A program made the translations under genes and the position numbers. A stretch of 64,000 bases of DNA from Zingiber officinale (Eukaryota > Streptophyta > Magnoliopsida > Zingiberales > Zingiberaceae). Where the stretch lies: assembly GCF_018446385.1 (NCBI RefSeq), contig NC_056005.1, positions 96,521,671 to 96,585,670 on the forward strand, in the 5' to 3' direction. Under the pieces are notes generated by a model, which was not told the origin of the DNA, ran no database searches, and saw only the letters and a list, made by a program, of their open reading frames with translations. Of the stretch, positions 32,011 to 43,544 are shown one piece after another. Within the stretch, counting starts at the first letter, position 1. Every line of letters starts with the position of its first letter.

Positions 32011-33706
32011 TGTTACTCTCCGCAAGTGTACGGAAATGTCGCAAGTAATATAAAAGATTATCGTATCCACAGGGACTGGAATAAGCACTAGAAATGTCTC
32101 AATGCGAATTAGCTAAACAACTATCCAATCGTTTCAAAAGCAAAGTAAAGGTAAACAAATCTAATATTAAAGATCAACAAACAAGTGTTTAGTGTTTTGG
32201 TTATGATAAAGGAAGATTCTAGGAGTTTCGGTTTCTTTGTAAGATTTCTTGAATGTAAATGGTTCACCAATTCTTATCCCTCAATTGCCAAACATGTAGA
32301 AAGTTGCCGGTTCCCTCTTGCAATAGACAACCGGCTAAGGACTGAGAAATGTATCTAAATAGGATTAATTAGACATGTACCTATGTTGTCCTTACACAGA
32401 AGTGCACCTATTACTATGCCTTCCTCGGATATCAACGTAGAAGCCCACGACTCATTAATCTATCAAGATACAAGAAGCTAATCATAAAATCCATCCTACT
32501 CTCTTGAATATCCCTATTTCCTCTTCAAGATTATCTCTCAAACGTCCTTACACGGGCTTGCACCTGTCACGTGGATCCCTCGGATGATCGAGTGAGAGTT
32601 TATCTTTACAAAGTCCACAAGAAATCCAAACAATCAATCAAGAATGAGAATTAAGCACAAATCACCATTAATCATTCAAGATCTAATTGATACAAGCAAG
32701 TCAATGTCATTGAAACAAGAAAATGGCAAATCCATTAGAGATTACATCAATCCATCATACAAATACTCCCTTAATCCTAGAATACAAGATCTACTCCATG
32801 AATCGAGGAAGAAAATCTGAAGAAATAGAGATTACAAGCTTTCCATGAATCCCCAATCCAAGAAAACAAGAAGAGGGGGAAAGAGAAAACTTATCTACGA
32901 AGAAGCCTTGTCTTCGGATCCAATCCTCGCTCCGGAGTCGAAATCGTCGAGATCTCCCTTAGAATCGCCCAGAAATCCTCCCAAGAATGGGAGGAAACCA
33001 CCAAATCTTGCTTTCTCCCAAAGGGGGAGAGATCCCCTTTCAATTCATGAAGAAGGGTTTAAATAGAGGAGGGAATCGGGCGCCACACGGCCCCGTGACA
33101 CGGCCGTGTGAGATTCACACGGCCATGTCCAGTTCCCTCTCTGCCAAACCTGCACGGCCGTGTGACTCCACACGGCCAGAACCCTTCTGCTCTCTGGAAA
33201 TGCTACACGGTCGTGTGGTGCACACGGCCACAGCCTGCTTAGTCTCTGGAAACGCTACACGGCCGTGTGGTGCACACGGCCGCAGCCTGCTTGGTCTCTG
33301 GAAATCTCACACGGCCGTGTAGACCCACACGGCCCTGTAAGGCTTCTGCTCTGGTTGGCTTCAAATCTTGACACGGCCGTGCGAGGTTCACACGGCCATG
33401 TCATCTTCCTCTTCTGTTGGTGCCAAACTCCACACGGCCCGAGCTCCATACCAGTGCAGGGCCGTGTGAGGTACACGGCCCGGTGCTTTCTCCCTTCGTT
33501 TCCTCCAATGCATGCCCAAAGATGTAGATTCTTCACCAAATCGACTCCTGTGTACAGAAAATGCACAAAAAGCAGATCTCCGAACCAAAAGAGTAAATAT
33601 GCTAAAAGGAAAGCTGGAAGTATAAAAATGCATAGATCAAGCATGCTCAAAGTATGTAAATGTGCGTAAAAACATGCATAAAAGAGTATATAATCTACGC
33701 ACATCA
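32011..33706 (-). repeat. LTR of element 3 (3' LTR)
   Basis: This 1696-bp LTR has an array of CACACGGCC / CACGGCCGTGTG motifs at 33085-33485. Open frames on both strands over the array are compositional and are not annotated as genes. Confidence 0.93.
33085..33485. repeat. Array of CACGGCCGTG palindromes in the element 3 LTR (left copy)
   Basis: About fifteen copies of an acacggcc(gtgtg) word occur at irregular 20-60 bp spacing, several of them perfect 10- to 14-bp palindromes. The same array recurs at 37898-38285 in the partner LTR. Confidence 0.9.
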
Positions 33707-35018
33707 CACCCCCAGACTTAAACCTTTGCTTGTCCTCAAGCAAAATGCTGCAGTCTAAATTCATATGTTCTACAACACATTCATAAAACCCAGTGCACTT
33801 TCCTAACTCTATCAAAAAGTTTCATTAACAAGCTTGATCATGGAAACAAGTAAAGTATGGTTCAAGCATAAGAATCTTGTGCGCAGTGTAAAAGTAACTC
33901 AACACCCTTCAAGTTTCAATCCATGTCCTAGTCAAGTCGTCATCAAATTTGAATTCCTAATGTTTCCAGTGAAAGACAAGTAACCAGTGATAGGCACTTA
34001 CTCACCATTCACTTGGTTCATATTTCTCAACTAACCCAAGGTCTCAAAGGTGTGCTCAATCTCAAGGGAAACTAAACAGTCATTTCCCCAGTAACCTAAC
34101 TCGGTCTCAAAGGGGTGACTTGCTAGATTCCACTCATGACAACTGTTTTTTATATCCCTTATTGTTCATTTTTTTTTATAAGTTTTTTTTTTAATAAGTG
34201 TTTGCATTGTGCAAAACTTATTCACAAATGTACTTTTAGCACACATGTTGGGATATTTTAATTTTTCCAAATGAGCTTTAATGATTTGAGCCTCATCCAG
34301 TAACCAAAATGAAAGTTGAGAGATCACCATGGAAACCAAGTACTAAGCAAACAAGATGAATCATGACTATTTCAATGACATCAACTATTCAAGCATCAAG
34401 CACAAGTGTAGTGAAGATAAAATCCTTAAGGTTGAACCAAAACTAAAACTCATCACCATAAGATTCTTAACTTATTAATGCTTCCCAAGATAGAAAAAAA
34501 AACTACACAAAGTTTACTAGTAGCATCATGCGAACATCATGAATCGAGACAATAATCGTGCTAACATTTCACTTGAATCCAAGAAAGCATATAAGTGAAG
34601 ATTTCATGTTCTCAAAATTTTTTTGCCATAAAAAATCAAAACATAATGCAAGACATAAGCAAAAACAAAAACAAACAAAGCAAATCAAATGCATCTAATG
34701 CATCCCCCCAGACTTAAATTTTTCATTGTCCCAATGAAAAGTAAAAACAATGTGGAGGAGATTTTAAAAGAAGTTACCAAGTGATGAGCTCCAAATGGTT
34801 GACGTTCATGTTTTTAAAGATACTCCTCCATCCAATACTCACATTCCTCCACAACTTTGAATTCTACAACAATAAGATAGACAAGAAAAATTAAGTAGAG
34901 GATACATGTTTATTATAAAGAGAGAACTAAAGACATAAAAGAAAATAAGGAAAATGAACTTGGGTTGCCTCCCAAGAAGCGCTTGTTTAAGGTCATTAGC
35001 TCGACCACCTCATTAGAT
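33707..35018 (-). other. Non-coding 3' internal region of element 3
   Basis: This AT-rich segment has no ORF. The word cccccagacttaaa occurs at the LTR edge (33706-33720) and again near 34704-34718, so a second polypurine-like tract lies 1 kb inside the element. Confidence 0.7.
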
Positions 35019-36335
35019 TCATCTAAATCTTGCTCTTGGAGGGGTAAGATATTTTAGAACCCTCCTACCAAGGGCTCTTATTATGGAGGGAGCTTTCAAT
35101 ATTGGAGTTAAAAAGTGATGTATCGCCCTCTCCATCTTCGTCTTCTTTGAAGTTCTTTCGGGTGGTCGAAGACGGTTCAGTATGAGCTTCCAATTATTTG
35201 CCTCCCGAAAACCTACACACCCAAAAGAAAAACAAACCTCCCACAAGAATGTAATATAAGAAGGAACTAGAACCATATTAGTATGAATTGAGTATGTATC
35301 AAAAAATGAATCACATCCAACAAAATCAATTATAGGTACCTCTATCAAATTTTCTAAAAGATTACTAAGAATACTAACCTTGTAGTGCTGAGAAGTACCT
35401 GAAAGTTCTAAACAAGTGGATGTGACCTCTTCAGAATTTTGTAATGGTTCTAGCTCTGGTTCGAGTGGTGGTGCCTCTAAAAGTGGTGATTCTTGGCACT
35501 TTGCTTCCATTGCATAAGTCCCTACACAATTATCATCAACCAATTCTATTCTTACACATTCCATAGTATCAATTGGTTGTATGACCAAAGGAGGTGATCC
35601 TTGGGACATATCCTCCATAGTACATGTCCCTACACTTTTATCCACCACATCATCATCATAAGTAGTGAAGAGTCCACTAACATCAATATCATCAAAAGAG
35701 GAATCAACAACTTTATTGGAATTTTGTAGTAGTAGTCGTAAAGCTAAGATTCCCCGTTGTACCATTAGCTCTTCAGAATCTTGTGTTGTGGTCTTCATCT
35801 GATTGGGAGCAAGAGTATTTGAGTTTTGGGAGTCCTCCCAAACAATTGGCTCATCAAATTGTGAACGATGTGGTCCATCTAATGAAAAATCATCCTGAAA
35901 TTTTGACAAACCCTGATTTACTTGGGAAGTATACTCAACATTTTGTATGTAGTTGTAGTCCAAATTTTGTTGATTCATCCAAAAGTGATTATAATGTTGA
36001 AGAGGGTCAGAGATCTGCTGCTGGAATAATGACTGCTCACTCTGCTCTGAAATTAGCTGGGGTTGAAGGTACTGAATTTGATGATCTTCCCAGTCATAGC
36101 TATAAGAATCAGGAACTTGCTCATATGTATCTTGATATTGAGGTTGAACCAAACATTGAAGTTCCGGAGTTATAGCAGTCTTTTGAAAAAAATGGCAAAT
36201 AGCAGCTGGATGAGATGTGCTACCACACACTCCACAGAGAAACTCAAATTGATCATCTTCTGAACCATAATATTCATCAATGGAAGATCTTACGCTCATG
36301 GGTGTGAAAAATTCTCTTGAAGCCCTGCTTGACAT
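35019..36335 (-). CDS. 438-residue ORF of element 3 with N-terminal CCHC zinc knuckle
   Basis: The single long frame of the element is intact from MSSRASREFF at 36335 to the stop at 35019. Residues ~34-47 (CGVCGSTSHPAAIC) are a perfect CX2CX4HX4C zinc knuckle, which suggests descent from gag. Residues 60-180 are Gln/Tyr/Asp-rich (QYQDTYEQVPDSYSYDWEDH). The middle is acidic with two Gly-Thr-x-x-Met-Glu repeats (VGTCTMEDMSQGSPP, VGTYAMEAKCQESPL). The last 45 residues are strongly basic (RTSKKTKMERAIHHF, TPPRARFR). No capsid, protease or polymerase motif is seen. It may package or trans-mobilise the element. Expression is unknown. Confidence 0.65.
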   Translation of the reverse strand: MSSRASREFFTPMSVRSSIDEYYGSEDDQFEFLCGVCGSTSHPAAICHFFQKTAITPELQCLVQPQYQDTYEQVPDSYSYDWEDHQIQYLQPQLISEQSEQSLFQQQISDPLQHYNHFWMNQQNLDYNYIQNVEYTSQVNQGLSKFQDDFSLDGPHRSQFDEPIVWEDSQNSNTLAPNQMKTTTQDSEELMVQRGILALRLLLQNSNKVVDSSFDDIDVSGLFTTYDDDVVDKSVGTCTMEDMSQGSPPLVIQPIDTMECVRIELVDDNCVGTYAMEAKCQESPLLEAPPLEPELEPLQNSEEVTSTCLELSGTSQHYKVSILSNLLENLIEVPIIDFVGCDSFFDTYSIHTNMVLVPSYITFLWEVCFSFGCVGFREANNWKLILNRLRPPERTSKKTKMERAIHHFLTPILKAPSIIRALGRRVLKYLTPPRARFR

Positions 36336-36824
36336 GTTAGTGCTCTAGATATCTAAAAAAAATTACAATCAAAACTAAAATGCAGAATTAAAGACAAGAA
36401 ATAAAATGCATAATGAAAAACAAGAAAGAAAATGCAGAATTTAAATTGCAAGAAAGAAAGTGCATAATGAAAACAAGAAAGAAAAGATAAAAGGAAAAAG
36501 AAAAATATCTAGAATAATTCATATGCTAAAGATTGCAAGATATGTTTACAAAAGAAAAGAAGAAAGAAACTAGATCAAAAGAGAAAACAGAGAAAAGTTA
36601 GATTAGAGTGCTAGAAATCAAGAATGCAAAGTTAGAATTAGAATTAGAATTGCAACAAAAAGAATTGTCAAGAATGTTATTCAAGAAAAGAAAAGCTTAT
36701 AGAAACAGAATTCTAAAGTTACAACTATGAAAATGTAAAGAAAGAAAGAAAAGTTATGTTTAGTCTAACTCAATTGATAATTCCAAATGTTATAGCGCAG
36801 TCCCCGGCAACGACGCCAAAAACT
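36336..36824 (-). other. Leader of element 3 between primer site and ORF
   Basis: This A-rich stretch has repeated aagaaagaaaatgcagaatt-like words. The primer-binding site is at 36801-36818. No ORF is present. Confidence 0.7.
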
Positions 36825-38507
36825 TGTTACTCTCCGCAAGTGTACGGAAATGTCGCAAGTAATATAAAAGATTATCGTATCCACAGGGACTGGAATAAGC
36901 ACTAGAAATGTCTCAATGCGAATTAGCTAAACAACTATCCAATCGTTTCAAAAGCAAAGTAAAGGTAAACAAATCTAATATTAAAGATCAACAAACAAGA
37001 GTTTAGTGTTTTGGTTATGATAAAGGAAGATTCTAGGAGTTTCAGTTTCTTTGTAAGATTTCTTGAATGTAAATGGTTAACCAATTCTTATCCCTCAATT
37101 GCCAAACATGTAGAAAGTTGCCGGTTCCCTCTTGTAATAGACAACCGGCTAAGGACTGAGAAATGTATCTAAATAGGATTAATTAGACATGTACCTATGT
37201 TGTCCTTACACAGAAGTGCACCTATTACTATGCCTTCCTCGGATATCAACGTAGAAGCCCACGACTCATTAATCTATCAAGATACAAGAAGCTAATCATA
37301 AAATCCATCCTACTCTCTTGAATATCCCTATTTCCTCTTCAAGATTATCTCTCAAACGTCCTTACACGGGCTTGCACCTGTCACGTGGATCCCTCGGATG
37401 ATCGAGTGAGAGTTTATCTTTACAAAGTCCACAAGAAATCCAAACAATCAATCAAGAATGAGAATTAAGCACAAATCACCATTAATCATTCAAGATCTAA
37501 TTGATACAAGCAAGTCAATGTCATTGAAACAAGAAAATGACAAATCCATTAGAGATTACATCAATCCATCATACAAATACTCCCTTAATCCTAGAATACA
37601 AGATCTACTCCATGAATCGAGGAAGAAAATCTGAAGAAATAGAGATTACAAGCTTTCCATGAATCCCCAATCCAAGAAAACAAGAAGAGGGGGAAAGAGA
37701 AAACTTATCTACGAAGAAGCCTTGTCTTCGGATCCAATCCTCGCTCCGGAGTCGAAATCGTCGAGATCTCCCTTAGAATCGCCCAGAAATCCTCCCAAGA
37801 ATGGGAGGAAACCACCAAATCTTGCTTTCTCCCAAAGGGGGAGAGATCCCCTTTCAATTCATGAAGAAGGGTTTAAATAGAGGAGGGAATCGGGCGCCAC
37901 ACGGCCGTGTGAGATTCACACGGCCATGTCCAGTTCCCTCTCTGCCAAATCCGCACGGCCGTGTGACTCCACACGGCCAGAACCCTTCTGCTCTCTGGAA
38001 ATGATACACGGTCGTGTGGTGCACACGGCCACAGCCTGCTTAGTCTCTGGAAATGCTACACGGCCGTGTGGTGCACACGGCCGCAGCCTGCTTGGTCTCT
38101 GGAAATCTCACACGACCGTGTAGATCCACACGGCCCTGTAAGGCTTCTGCTCTGGTTGGCTTCAAATCTTGACACGGCCGTGCGAGGTTCACACGGCCAT
38201 GTCATCTTCCTCTTCTGTTGGTGCCAAACTCCACACGGCCCGAGCTCCATACCAGTGCAGGGCCGTGTGAGGTACACGGCCCGGTGCTTTCTCCCTTCGT
38301 TTCCTCCAATGCATGCCCAAAGATGTAGATTCTTCACCAAATTGACTCCTGTGTACAGAAAATGCACAAAAAGCAGATCTCCGAACCAAAAGAGTAAATA
38401 TGCTAAAAGGAAAGCTGGAAGTATAAAAATGCATAGATCAAGCATGCTCAAAGTATGTAAATGTGCGTAAAAACATGCATAAAAGAGTATATAATCTACG
38501 CACATCA
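36825..38507 (-). repeat. LTR of element 3 (5' LTR)
   Basis: This 1683-bp LTR is nearly identical to 32011-33706. It lacks 14 bp in the CACGGCCGTG array near 37900. As the 5' LTR on the minus strand it would hold the active promoter. Confidence 0.93.
37898..38285. repeat. Array of CACGGCCGTG palindromes in the element 3 LTR (right copy)
   Basis: This is the partner of the 33085-33485 array, one motif shorter. Substitutions between the arrays fall both inside and outside the palindromes. Confidence 0.9.
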
Positions 38508-39438
38508 GCTATTTCTTTCAGCTTTAAAGCAACAAATATTAAATATGCAAGTAATTATTTTGACAAAATAATTGGTAAAAATTTATTTAACAATTTTTCT
38601 AATTTGCAAGATTCATTTGACAAAATATTTTGTAGCTTGCAAGAATCTTTCGGCAATGTTTCTGATTTGCAAAATTCTTTTGACAAAATAATTTGTAATT
38701 CGCAAGAATCTTTCGTCAAAACATTTTGTAATTCGAAAAATTCTTTTGATAATATTCTTAATTTGCAAGAAGTGTTCGGCAGTTGATTTTCTAATCTGAC
38801 AAATTCTTTCGATGATTCAATTTTTAATTCGCAAAAATCTTCAGGTAACTTTTTGATTAATTGAACCGGTTGTTCATAGGGTAGAGGCCATACCTTACAT
38901 ACCTCATTGGCCGTTGGTTCTCCCCCTGTTTAATTACTTTCTTCCGAAGACTCTCCCCCTTCATCTATGCTTGTCTCGATTGAGCTTTCTTCATGTTTAG
39001 GTGGGTCTTCTGCTATGATTGCTGTTTCGACAATTTCTTTAGTCTTAGATTCGGCTTCTTCTGATTCTTCATGAATCTTCAAGAACTTTTCCCAAAGTTC
39101 TTTTGCGCTTTTGTACTCTCCGACTCTGTTGATATCTTCATTTGATATTACGGTTAGAATATGAAATTCTGTCCGTCTGTTTGCCATCGATTCGTTACGT
39201 TGTTTGCTGGTCCAGAGGCGTAAATTGATTTCTTCTCCATTCGCGTTCTTCGGTTCTTCATAACCAAATTTCATTATTGAAAAAATACCAGAATCAGAGT
39301 TTAGATATACCTCCATTTTTTGTTTCCAAACGGCAAACTCCCCCTTGAATGCTGGTGGGTAGTCGCTAGCTCCGACCATCGTTTTGTTGCTTCAGACGGC
39401 GGTTAGTTCTTCTGAGGCGTCTCGGCTCTGATACCACT
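38508..39438 (-). pseudogene. Internally deleted copia gag of element 2 with a repetitive tail
   Basis: MVGASDYPPAFKGEFAVWKQ at 39379 opens 149 codons. They run through KELWEKFLKIHEE and then jump directly to an acidic Ser/Glu tail (IDEGGESSEESN, stop 38930), so the central gag and zinc knuckle are missing. Beyond the stop the minus strand continues open with a repeating CKLQ.ILSKEF / LPKDSCELQ pattern (38550-38870). The gag was already truncated, so the element depended on helpers. The GCTAT at 38508-38512 is the nested element's duplication. Confidence 0.75.
38550..38870. repeat. Coding-type tandem repeats, about 39 bp
   Basis: Units with the word (c)aagaatctttcg.caaaa.a.tttgtaatt repeat about seven times with drift. 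On the minus strand each reads as a 13-residue block of the SCKLQNILSKEF type, so the repeat preserves frame. It lies at the gag C-terminus of element 2. Confidence 0.65.
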
Positions 39439-40458
39439 TGCAGGACCGTTGCGGCCGGCTAGGAGGGGGTTGTTGGATAGTCCTGCAAAATAAAAACAAA
39501 CGAACAACCCTTCCTTGAACTCTTTAAGCTAACACTTGTAAAATAAACAAAGCAGAAAATAAAACATTAAAAAGACGAGGAACAAGATTTACTTGGTTAC
39601 AACCGATGTGGTTGTTAATCCAAGGAAGGTTAAGCGCACTAGAATACTTCTTCAGGTGGAGAAGCCTCTTACAACATTGAAGCGTAGAAAACAGAAGCTT
39701 AAATACAACTCTAAAGCATACAAGCGTTTGAAATGAATTACTGGAGTTCGTTGAAAAGCTTCTGGACCAAGACTATATTTACAGCCTTGGTCGGGGCGCT
39801 TGGCAGGGTTCTGGGCGCCTTAGGGGGGATAAAACTTTATCCCCCAACGTTCAGAATGCATTAAACGCGTTTTGGTCAATCATGCTGGTCCGGGCGCCCG
39901 GAGGGGTTCCGGGCGCCCCGTACCAGTAAAGTCAACCAGTGTTGACTTTTTCATCCGGGACCACTGCTTTGGTTCGGTTCGGCTCGGTCCAGGTTTTCTA
40001 CTCCGGATCCACTCGCTTGGGTGATCTCTGCCATTCGGAAAATGGCTCACCCAAACCCAACTTCTGGTCTTCTCGAGCAGCCTTCCGCTCCGGCTTCTCG
40101 TCCCTCGGAATCGCTGCATGCTTCCTTCTCGTCCACCAACGTACTCATCCGCAGTCTTCATCCCTCGGTCGCACCACGTGCTGACCTTCTCGCTAGCTGC
40201 GTCTCTTGCTCCCTGAGCAATCTTCCGCTCCAGCTTTTGTCCCTCGAAACCACCGCACGCTTCCTTCTCGTCCACCGGGGTACTCTTCCGCAGCACCTCG
40301 TCCCTCGGACGCACCGTGTGCCGTCCTTCTCACTAGTCGCGTCTTCCGCTCTAGTACCTGTGCTCCTAAGCTCTTGCACACTTAGACACAAGGTTAGAAA
40401 TAACACAGGACCTAGCTTAACTTGTTGATCACACCAAAACAACCTTGGGGTTCCAACA
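39439..40458 (-). repeat. LTR of element 2 (5' LTR)
   Basis: This 1020-bp LTR begins TGCAGGACC and ends CCAACA. It has one copy of the gggcgcc unit where its partner has several. Open frames across it reflect GC-rich repeats and are not genes. Confidence 0.92.
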
Positions 40459-41143
40459 CGTTTTAATTCTCTTCTCCTTTTGCTTGACCGACCCGGGCAG
40501 GTCGGACGGACTTGTTTACTCGCCCTGACTAGGCTGAACGAGTCGGTCATGCATTTCTATCACGCCCAAGTATTTGATTGGCTTACATTGATTGGTCGGG
40601 TTTATGCCTTTAGCCTAAATATTCCCTCGATTCATGATGGTTGGGCGGGTTATACTGAGTTATATGTTCCTTCGATCCTTGATCACCGAAGACTTCTCCA
40701 TATCCCTTTATGAACTAGATGTTCAATCGACCCTCAACGACCGCTCGAATTTATTCCCCTCACAGTAGCTGACCAAACCTATTTCTTTATATGTTCATCT
40801 GCTTAATTCCGAGCGAAATTCCTCTGTGTTATGTACTTGCTCAGTTTTTAACGTCCGAATGTGTTTACTAACACACATGCGCCTACTTTACTTGACGAAT
40901 TTTGTTAGCCAACTTCGGTCGACCAAGTCTTATTAAGAGTTTAAGATGATCCTCCTTTTCAGGATTCCTCGCTTTTTTCAAACTTAACGCCTCCCTTAGG
41001 AACGTCATCTTCTATGCTATCTACCTCGATAATCATGTAAGGATTTTTGGAGAAAGGGAAAAAGAAAAGAGGCAAACAGGGGGTTCACTTTATCGTCTTC
41101 ATCCTCTTAGAGATCTTTCTTCTTCCTATTTGATTCGCTATTC
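40459..41143. other. Continuation of the degenerate retroelement interrupted by elements 1 and 2
   Basis: It starts with the CGTTT duplication. The ggtcggtcgg/gaccgaccc words resemble those near 20980-21010 and 22080-22110, tying it to the LTR-like repeat family upstream. No gene is recognised. It ends at the family B LTR at 41144. Confidence 0.5.
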
Positions 41144-43079
41144 TGTTAGTTAGAGCCCTAGAGCCAATCATTTGATGATTGTATGGACTCATGTATATCA
41201 TATTCTTGTATATATATTAAGGCATTTGGTTTTTGGTTATTATGCTTATTTGTATTAGTGCCAGATAAAATAAGTATAGTAACGTCCTTGAGTAGAAGGT
41301 TCTTACCTATATCAATCGATTGGTTGAATCGATAGTGAGATGATATAGGGAACACTACTCTAAATCATTCCTAGTCGAGTATTAACATTCAGGGACAATG
41401 TTAATACAATAAGACTAGCATGTAGGTTAGCTCGATGACTTGATCTCACAAGTCATGGATATAGAGATATCAAGCTGACACATGAGTATGCATTAGAGAA
41501 TGTATACTGAATGACCCACCATGAGAAAGTATCATGGATCGTTATATGAGTGTCATATACTTTCTCATGTGGCTATTAGTATGACTATTGGTCCTTAGAC
41601 CTGAAGTCACCATGGATCCCTACATAAGGAGTTATGTACTTTGGTTTCGTCAAACGTCACCCGTAACTGGGTGGACTATAAAGGCGATTACTGGGTATAT
41701 AACGAATTATGTAGAGGGATGTGAGTGATGTAGATGGGATCTATCCCTCCCATATGACGGGAGTGACATCGATATTCTTGATAGAGTGAGACCACTAAGT
41801 GCATGGCCATGCCCAAATGAGTCAACATTAGATGTTGAGCTCATTTGATCGAGTGAGTCTACTTGGAGTTCAAGATTTAGATTGATTAGAGGATGACACG
41901 GTCTATGCCTCATATTGATCAATCAAGATGTCTAGGATAGAAGGACAATGTCACATATTGTGAGGAGTCACAATTAGTAGTCATAAGGTGATGTTGGATC
42001 TCAACATTTCTTGTAACTTGGGTAGCAATGATGTATTGCTAGATGCCGCTCATCGCTTATGTTTCTAAAGGAGTTTAGAAACATTGCCAACGTTACAAGA
42101 ACCTATTGGGTCACACACAAAGAACATGTGGATGGAGATTAGGTTCATATGATGAACCAATTGGATTAGGTTCATATGATGCACCAAAGATTGGATTCAA
42201 ATTAGACTTATTGAGTTAGACTCAATTGTTGAATGAGTCTAATTTAAATTTGATTCATTGAGTCAATTTATATTAATGAATTGAGATTCATTAAATTGAA
42301 ATTGACTTGAATCAAAGGTTGGATTTAACTCAACAAGGAAGAAATTGGTCAATTTTGACTTGACCAAATGGAAGTTGAAACATCAAGTTTGACTTGATGT
42401 ATTGCCACATCATAAGGATGACTCATCCTTGCCACATCACCTCCACCTCATGAGGCATGCCACCTCATGGGGGTTACACCCTCCCCTTGGCTTTAATGTG
42501 GTCGACCACATTAATGGGGGGGGTTACATTGTGTGGCCGGCCACACTAATGCAATGGAGGGGTTTTGATTGTGTGGTGTAATGATGCATTCACTTCATTT
42601 TCTTCTTCCTCCTTGCTTCCTCCTCCTCTCCCTCTTGAGGTTGCCGTGTACTTTTCATGGAGGAGAAGGTGGTTGAGTGAGTTAATCCAAGAAGTCCAAG
42701 AAGAAAGGTAATATTTTAGAGGAGTGTATTGTATTCTCTTCTTTGCTTTCCTTTCTTCTTCCATTCCCATCCGAGAGCCCTAGAGAGAGTGCTAGCACAC
42801 TTGGGGTCTTTCTTCTCCATCCTTGAGTGCTAGAGAGTACTCGTTGTTCGTGTGGATATCACTAGAGAAGTATCTATCTTGATACTTTGGAGATCCGACA
42901 CGTACCTTGGACAAGCGGGATTTTGTGAGGGCACGCATCGAAGGTAAAATGTTTTCTTTGTAGATCTACTGTAGATCAAAGTATTAAAACTCGTACTCAT
43001 ATTTTTCGGAAAATTTTCCTTGCACGGATCTACGGCTTTGGGTGATTCGGGGTTTTCGCGACGCGAAAAGCGGTTTTCA
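41144..43079 (+). repeat. Copia family B LTR, plus orientation (5' LTR of a truncated element)
   Basis: It begins TGTTAGTTAGAGCCC, like the copies at 59535 (plus) and, inverted, 58321 and 62375. It is directly followed by the Met-tRNA primer site tggtatcagagcc at 43083-43095, which makes it a 5' LTR. About 19 bp found at the end of other family B LTRs (gcggcccgaagaaccca) are missing here. The internal region is lost after about 460 bp, where a family C LTR fragment begins. Confidence 0.85.
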
Positions 43080-43544
43080 CTGTGGTATCAGAGCCACGTG
43101 CAAGGCTTGTACGAGTTTAATTTTTGGTTTTATGAAAACTAAAGTTTCTGTAATTTTCTGTAAAATTATGATTTTATAGTTTTTATGGGTAATTTTTCCG
43201 TAGAAGCGAAGCACAAGTGTCTCGGCACTTGTAGGCTTCGGCTACCGGAAAGATTTTTCCAAAACGGCTTCGTTTTGCCGCAAATCCGTTTGGGACAGCG
43301 GGCTTGGGTGCCATTAGATCGCAAAGGAGCAACTCACGATGGTTAGATCGTGGGTAGGGGTACTGCCCCTAACCCCGCAAGGGGATTTGCTCCGCGATTG
43401 CACCCGAAATCGCTAAAAACGAACCTGCTGGGAAGATTTTTCCGAAACGGCAATGTCTCGACCCAAATCATTTTGGGACAGCGAGTTTGGGCGCTGTTGG
43501 ATCGCAAAGGAACCCTCGCGATGGTTAGATCGATGGTGGGAATG
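43080..43544 (+). other. Primer-binding site and leader of the truncated family B element
   Basis: The PBS is at 43083-43095. The leader contains a diverged internal duplication (ggaaagatttttcc...cggcttcg at 43247-43340, repeated near 43430-43530). No gag is reached before the break at 43545. Confidence 0.7.

Larger units (their letters stand above)
32011..38507 (-). mobile_element. Young non-autonomous Ty3-type element 3 nested in element 2 (TSD GCTAT)
   Basis: LTRs at 32011-33706 and 36825-38507 begin TGTTACTCTCC and end CGCACATCA, with GCTAT at 32006-32010 and 38508-38512. Next to the right LTR the minus strand reads TGGCGTCGTTGCCGGGGA (36801-36818), the primer-site type I associate with Athila/Tat Ty3 elements, so the element reads minus. 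A polypurine tract (AGTCTGGGGGTG) adjoins 33706. The LTRs differ by about a dozen substitutions and one 14-bp indel, so insertion is recent. The 3.1-kb internal region holds one intact ORF and no pol. Confidence 0.92.
30508..40458 (-). mobile_element. Gag-remnant copia-type LTR element 2 (TSD CGTTT), hosting a nested element
   Basis: LTRs at 30508-31575 and 39439-40458 are flanked by CGTTT (30503-30507, 40459-40463). A perfect Met-tRNA primer site (TGGTATCAGAGC on the minus strand, 39425-39436) lies beside the right LTR, so the element reads minus. Its LTR is related to that of element 1 (shared ends and cttctcg/ccctcgg blocks). Without the nested element at 32011-38507 and one copy of its target duplication it is about 3.45 kb with only part of gag, so it was non-autonomous. 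Confidence 0.92.

Noticed and set aside
33255..33815. 186-residue minus ORF and partner plus ORFs over the CACGGCC array
   Set aside because: The palindromic repeats keep all frames open; both LTR copies show the same effect and nothing resembles a protein domain.
35783..36175. 130-residue plus-strand ORF
   Set aside because: It lies antisense inside the 438-codon ORF of element 3 and has no supporting motif.
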